Assembly: GCA_016703665.1 (NCBI GenBank)
Contig: JADJBS010000013.1
Coordinates: 62,001 to 126,000, forward strand
From: Candidatus Defluviibacillus avedoerensis
Lineage (GTDB): Bacteria > Pseudomonadota > Gammaproteobacteria > Burkholderiales > Burkholderiaceae_C
Direction: 5' to 3'
Length of the DNA stretch: 64,000 nucleotides
A model generated the notes under the pieces. It saw nothing but the letters and a program-made list of their open reading frames with translations, did not search any database and was not told the DNA's origin. The translations under genes and the position numbers were made by a program. Below, one piece after another: positions 61,243 to 64,000 of this stretch. Position 1 is the first letter of the stretch; every line of letters starts with the position of its first letter.

Positions 61243-62703
61243 TCAGTCTTTGCGCCAGCGTGAAAGCCAGTGCTCCATTAGTTTGCCAGCAGCTTCACGC
61301 CCACCCAGCCCAAAAGACAGCGCAATGGCCACTGCAATCGCGCCAAAGGTCAGACCAAAGGCCATTTGCACAATCTCATTGGCGATACCCATCGCGCGCA
61401 GGCCCATGGCCAGCACAAGCCCAAGTATGGCCACACGGGCGATGCCCGCCAGTGCGGCGGTGTGGGTACTGTCAGCTTTTTTGATGGCATCGTAGGCCAA
61501 GTTGGACAGCCAAAAACCAATCACCATGATGGCCGCGCCCAGCAGAATGTCACCACCAAAGCGGATGAATGTGCTGACCAGGTTCCGCACCTCGCTAAAG
61601 CCAAGCTGATCTGCCGCTTCGGTGCTGGCAAACAGCATGGCAAAAAACATGACAAGCCAAGTCGCAAGTTTGGAAGGGCGGCTTTCGCCAGCGAGCGCGT
61701 ATTGCAGCCCCATTTTCTTTGGCAAGCTGTCAACACCTGCCGTTTCCATGAGCGATCCCAGCAAGCGCGACGCAAAACGGGCGACATACCAGGTCAGTAA
61801 CAGAATGACAGCTGCCGACAAAATCTGGGGTACCGCAAACAAGACCTGATTGAGCATTTGTGAGGCCGGGCGAGAGATCGCTTCGATTTTGAGTGTGTCC
61901 AATGCCGCTATCAAGGATGGCAAAAACACGAAGATAAACGCCAAGGTACCTGCCAGCGATGAAAGGCGCACCGACGCGTCCAGTCCTACGCGCTGATTCA
62001 GGCGGTCTGCACCTGCAGCGCTCAGCAGATTGACGACCAGGCCGCGCAACACCTTGGCCACCAGATACCCCACACCCGCAATCAGCAGAGCCGCAAAACC
62101 GTTGGGCACCATGTCAAGCAACTTGGATACCATGGCTGTGACGGGCTGAAGCAGGCCGTTGAGCCGAAAAGCGTTCAACACTGCTGGCAGAAACATCAAT
62201 ATGACCAGCCAGAACAGTACGTTACCTGCGTTTTGACTCATGGGAGTCATGCCTGCTTCAGACGAGAGCTTTTCGTCAATGTTGGTGGCGTCCAGCGCCC
62301 GCACAGCCAAGGCACGAAGCACAGATGCCATCAGCCAGGCGACCAGGCACAACACAGCGCCTGCCACCAGATTGGGCAGATAACCCACCACATCGCTCAT
62401 CAGCGCAGCAAACGGATTGGTCAGCAGAGGCAGGTCCAGTGCGTTGAGCACGGCAATCAGAGTCGCCAGCAATACCAGCCAGAACGCGCCACCAGCCACG
62501 GGTGATTCAGCATCCAGCCGGGCACCGGTGCTTTCTTCGATCCGGGAGTTGACCTGGAGGACATTCAGCAGCTGCCGTATCGCCGCACGTGCTCCCACGG
62601 CCAGAAGCCAGCCCAATGCCAAGATGGCCACCGCACCCAGGATTTGCGGGATGTGCGCACCCAAAGAGCTCTGGAGTGCGGTGACAAAGGCAGACATGTT
62701 CAT
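61243..62703 (-). CDS. MscS-related mechanosensitive-channel family protein
   Basis: 486-residue membrane protein of the conserved TM helix (CmpX-like) group within the small-conductance channel superfamily. It has about ten hydrophobic helices arranged as repeats: ILGAVAILALGWLLAVGARAAIRQLL, LPNLVAGAVLCLVAWLMASVLRALAVRALD, LLIAGVGYLVAKVLRGLVVNLL, ILSAAVILLLTWYVARFASRLLG and AAIMVIGFWLSNLAYDAI. It ends in AFGLTFGAIAVAIALSFGLGGREAAGKLMEHWL, the pore-type helix with the GLGGREAAGK signature. It lacks the full beta and C-terminal cytoplasmic domains of E. coli MscS, as is usual for this subgroup. Likely a channel responding to membrane tension. Confidence 0.88.
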   Translation of the reverse strand: MNMSAFVTALQSSLGAHIPQILGAVAILALGWLLAVGARAAIRQLLNVLQVNSRIEESTGARLDAESPVAGGAFWLVLLATLIAVLNALDLPLLTNPFAALMSDVVGYLPNLVAGAVLCLVAWLMASVLRALAVRALDATNIDEKLSSEAGMTPMSQNAGNVLFWLVILMFLPAVLNAFRLNGLLQPVTAMVSKLLDMVPNGFAALLIAGVGYLVAKVLRGLVVNLLSAAGADRLNQRVGLDASVRLSSLAGTLAFIFVFLPSLIAALDTLKIEAISRPASQMLNQVLFAVPQILSAAVILLLTWYVARFASRLLGSLMETAGVDSLPKKMGLQYALAGESRPSKLATWLVMFFAMLFASTEAADQLGFSEVRNLVSTFIRFGGDILLGAAIMVIGFWLSNLAYDAIKKADSTHTAALAGIARVAILGLVLAMGLRAMGIANEIVQMAFGLTFGAIAVAIALSFGLGGREAAGKLMEHWLSRWRKD

Positions 62704-62804
62704 CTCAAACCTCGGGGGATACGGTGATTCAGCAAATTTACTTCAATTTACGCGGCACACAACAAACGAATTCGGCGAGAAATTCATGGAATAACGAGTC
62801 GATT

Positions 62805-63791
62805 TCATGGGCAGTGTGTCCAAAACGCCTTCACCAGCGCCAACGCGGGCGCGAGCATCGACTCTGCGTGGCATGGCAGAACCTGGCGGTGCGGCATGCT
62901 GCGCAGCCAGGTCAGTTGACGCTTGGCTAACTGGCGCGTGGCCGCGATGCCCTGTTCACGCATCTGTTTGCAACTGATCAGTCCGTCCAACATTTGCCAA
63001 ACTTGCCTATAACCCACACAGCGCATGCTGGGCAGATCAGGGAGTAAATCACCCCGCTGACGCAAACCTTCTACCTCTGCGACCAACCCGTGAGTCAGCA
63101 TGGTGTCAAAGCGCAACGCGATGCGCTCATGCAAATCGCTACGTGACTCAGGCTCCAAGGAAATAAGCAAACTTTGGCTTTTAGGGTTTAGACTGGTTGC
63201 TATCTTTTTTGAAGTATGCAGAGCCGACATTGGTTGACCTGACAAGGCATAAACCTCGAGCGCACGCTGGATACGCTGGCTGTCGTTAGGGGCCAGTCTT
63301 GCTGCAGTCACCGGGTCAACCTGGGCCAGCTCGGCGTGCAGGGCGGGCCAACCCAGGGTTTTGGCGCGGCGATCCAGTTCGGCTCGCACGGCAAGGTCGG
63401 CTGCTGGGAGTGCATCCAGTCCGTCCATCAAAGCCTTGAAATACAGCATGGTGCCGCCAACCAGCAAGGGAACTGCGTCTCGCGCTTTCACCTCCGCCAT
63501 CAGGCGCTGCGCGTCCCGGACAAAATCGGCAGCACTGTAGGCTTGCAAGGGGTCTCGGATGTCAATCAGGTGGTGCGGCAACAGCGTCCGCTCCTCAGGG
63601 CTGGGCTTGGCCGTGCCAACGTCCATGCCTCTGTAGACCAGGGCTGAATCCACGCTGATGATTTCCGTCTTGAGACCGAGCTTGCCAAGTTCATCACCCA
63701 ATGCGAGTGCAAGTGCTGATTTGCCACTGGCGGTGGGGCCAGCCAGCCCAATCCACGCCGTTGTTGAGCCGGGTACGGTCTGATCAGCCAT
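62805..63791 (-). CDS. miaA: tRNA dimethylallyltransferase
   Basis: Transfers a dimethylallyl group to N6 of A37 in tRNAs reading codons that start with U. The 328-residue product has the P-loop GPTASGKS (18-25) and DSALVYRGMDVGTAKPS in the substrate-binding region; most homologues have Q or M where ALV is found. LLPHHLIDIRDPLQAYSAADF and VGGTMLYFKALMDGL (DMAPP-binding) are also seen. The ATG overlaps the upstream carrier gene stop by 8 bases. Conserved housekeeping gene, intact. Confidence 0.96.
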   Translation of the reverse strand: MADQTVPGSTTAWIGLAGPTASGKSALALALGDELGKLGLKTEIISVDSALVYRGMDVGTAKPSPEERTLLPHHLIDIRDPLQAYSAADFVRDAQRLMAEVKARDAVPLLVGGTMLYFKALMDGLDALPAADLAVRAELDRRAKTLGWPALHAELAQVDPVTAARLAPNDSQRIQRALEVYALSGQPMSALHTSKKIATSLNPKSQSLLISLEPESRSDLHERIALRFDTMLTHGLVAEVEGLRQRGDLLPDLPSMRCVGYRQVWQMLDGLISCKQMREQGIAATRQLAKRQLTWLRSMPHRQVLPCHAESMLAPALALVKAFWTHCP

Positions 63792-64000
63792 GGCGCTTTA
63801 CCAAGGTCCAACCCGTCAGGGCGATGCAAACACCCCAAAACGCCATGCCATGTACCAAAGCAAACACAGTGCCATCAAGGCTTTTGCCAAGCCAGGCCCC
63901 CGTAGCAAACGCCGACACCATCATCAGAAAGCCATTCAAAGCCGACGCCGCTCCCGCCGTCTGGGGAAAAGGGCCCACTGCGCCACTCTGGCTGCATGGC
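63784..64000 (-). CDS. Bcr/CflA-type MFS drug carrier, C-terminal end (partial)
   Basis: Only the last 70 or so residues are in the window; the gene runs off the right edge. SGAVGPFPQTAGAASALNGFLMMVSAFATGAWLG and the final helix AFWGVCIALTGWTLVKRHG match the C-terminal helices of the Bcr/CflA multidrug resistance family. The frame is open to base 64000. It precedes miaA in the same direction with an 8-base overlap. Confidence 0.72.
   Translation of the reverse strand, partial: PCSQSGAVGPFPQTAGAASALNGFLMMVSAFATGAWLGKSLDGTVFALVHGMAFWGVCIALTGWTLVKRHG

Overview
The window looks like a chromosomal segment of an aerobic betaproteobacterium in the order Burkholderiales, most likely family Comamonadaceae. 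The reasons are high GC coding sequence, tripartite TRAP and Liv-type uptake systems, form II Cox-like molybdenum hydroxylase genes, and short GC-rich palindromic elements of a type I associate with that family. I cannot name a genus from the sequence alone. No rRNA, tRNA, CRISPR array or insertion sequence was seen.

Layout. (1) 0.2-7.8 kb, plus strand: a coxSLM-DEG-XdhC cluster for a three-subunit molybdenum hydroxylase and its maturation factors. The large subunit has the form II active-site motif AYRGAGR, so CO oxidation is not assured. (2) 7.9-15.3 kb: a TPR/glycine-rich protein, a transglutaminase and a circularly permuted ATP-grasp/alpha-E fusion. An AT-rich acyltransferase gene is wedged between the last two. 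A TIGR00266 protein and an OmpV-like outer membrane protein follow. (3) 15.3-35.3 kb: a divergent locus that reads as one catabolic unit. Leftward from about 22.8 kb lie a ferredoxin-NADP reductase, a TetR regulator, an enamidase-type amidohydrolase, an MFS carrier, a TRAP transporter and dtd. Rightward lie a 6-hydroxynicotinate reductase homologue, an ApbE-like UPF0280 protein, two DUF1185 paralogues, a complete Liv-type ABC importer and a NicA/NicB-type hydroxylase with three c-haems. (4) 35.4-38.5 kb: a toxin-antitoxin pair, a glycine-rich RRM protein, a VOC protein, a small dicluster ferredoxin and a broken YcaQ-like gene. (5) 38.6-54.8 kb: a second TRAP system, a diguanylate cyclase, etfBA, two acyl-CoA dehydrogenases, nitronate monooxygenase, an acyltransferase, CaiB, thiolase, a FadJ-like fusion and an enoyl-CoA hydratase, i.e. 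a beta-oxidation block. (6) 54.8-64 kb: a lipoprotein/DUF6502 pair, an AttH/FtsX-like/LolD-like exporter set, an MscS-type channel, miaA and the 3' end of a Bcr/CflA-type carrier.

How the genes fit together. In region 3 the enzymes match, step by step, a pathway that hydroxylates a pyridine carboxylate (NicAB), reduces the ring (Hnr with the reductase) and opens it hydrolytically (enamidase). The known end product of these steps from nicotinate is 2-formylglutarate. Metal-ligand positions in the enamidase homologue fit the characterised Eubacterium barkeri enzyme with a constant offset. The two DUF1185 proteins and the UPF0280 protein are the uncharacterised components and the best candidates for new biology here. 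The beta-oxidation block could finish off glutaryl- or crotonyl-level products, but that link is inference.

Sequence quality. Between about 37.4 and 48.3 kb nearly every gene carries one or more single-base insertions or deletions, while the encoded protein stays recognisable across the shifts. Isolated cases occur at 18.25, 28.5 and 50.75 kb. The pattern looks more like consensus errors than genuine gene decay, but it cannot be settled without reads. I label these genes as pseudogenes only in the sense that their frames are interrupted in this sequence.
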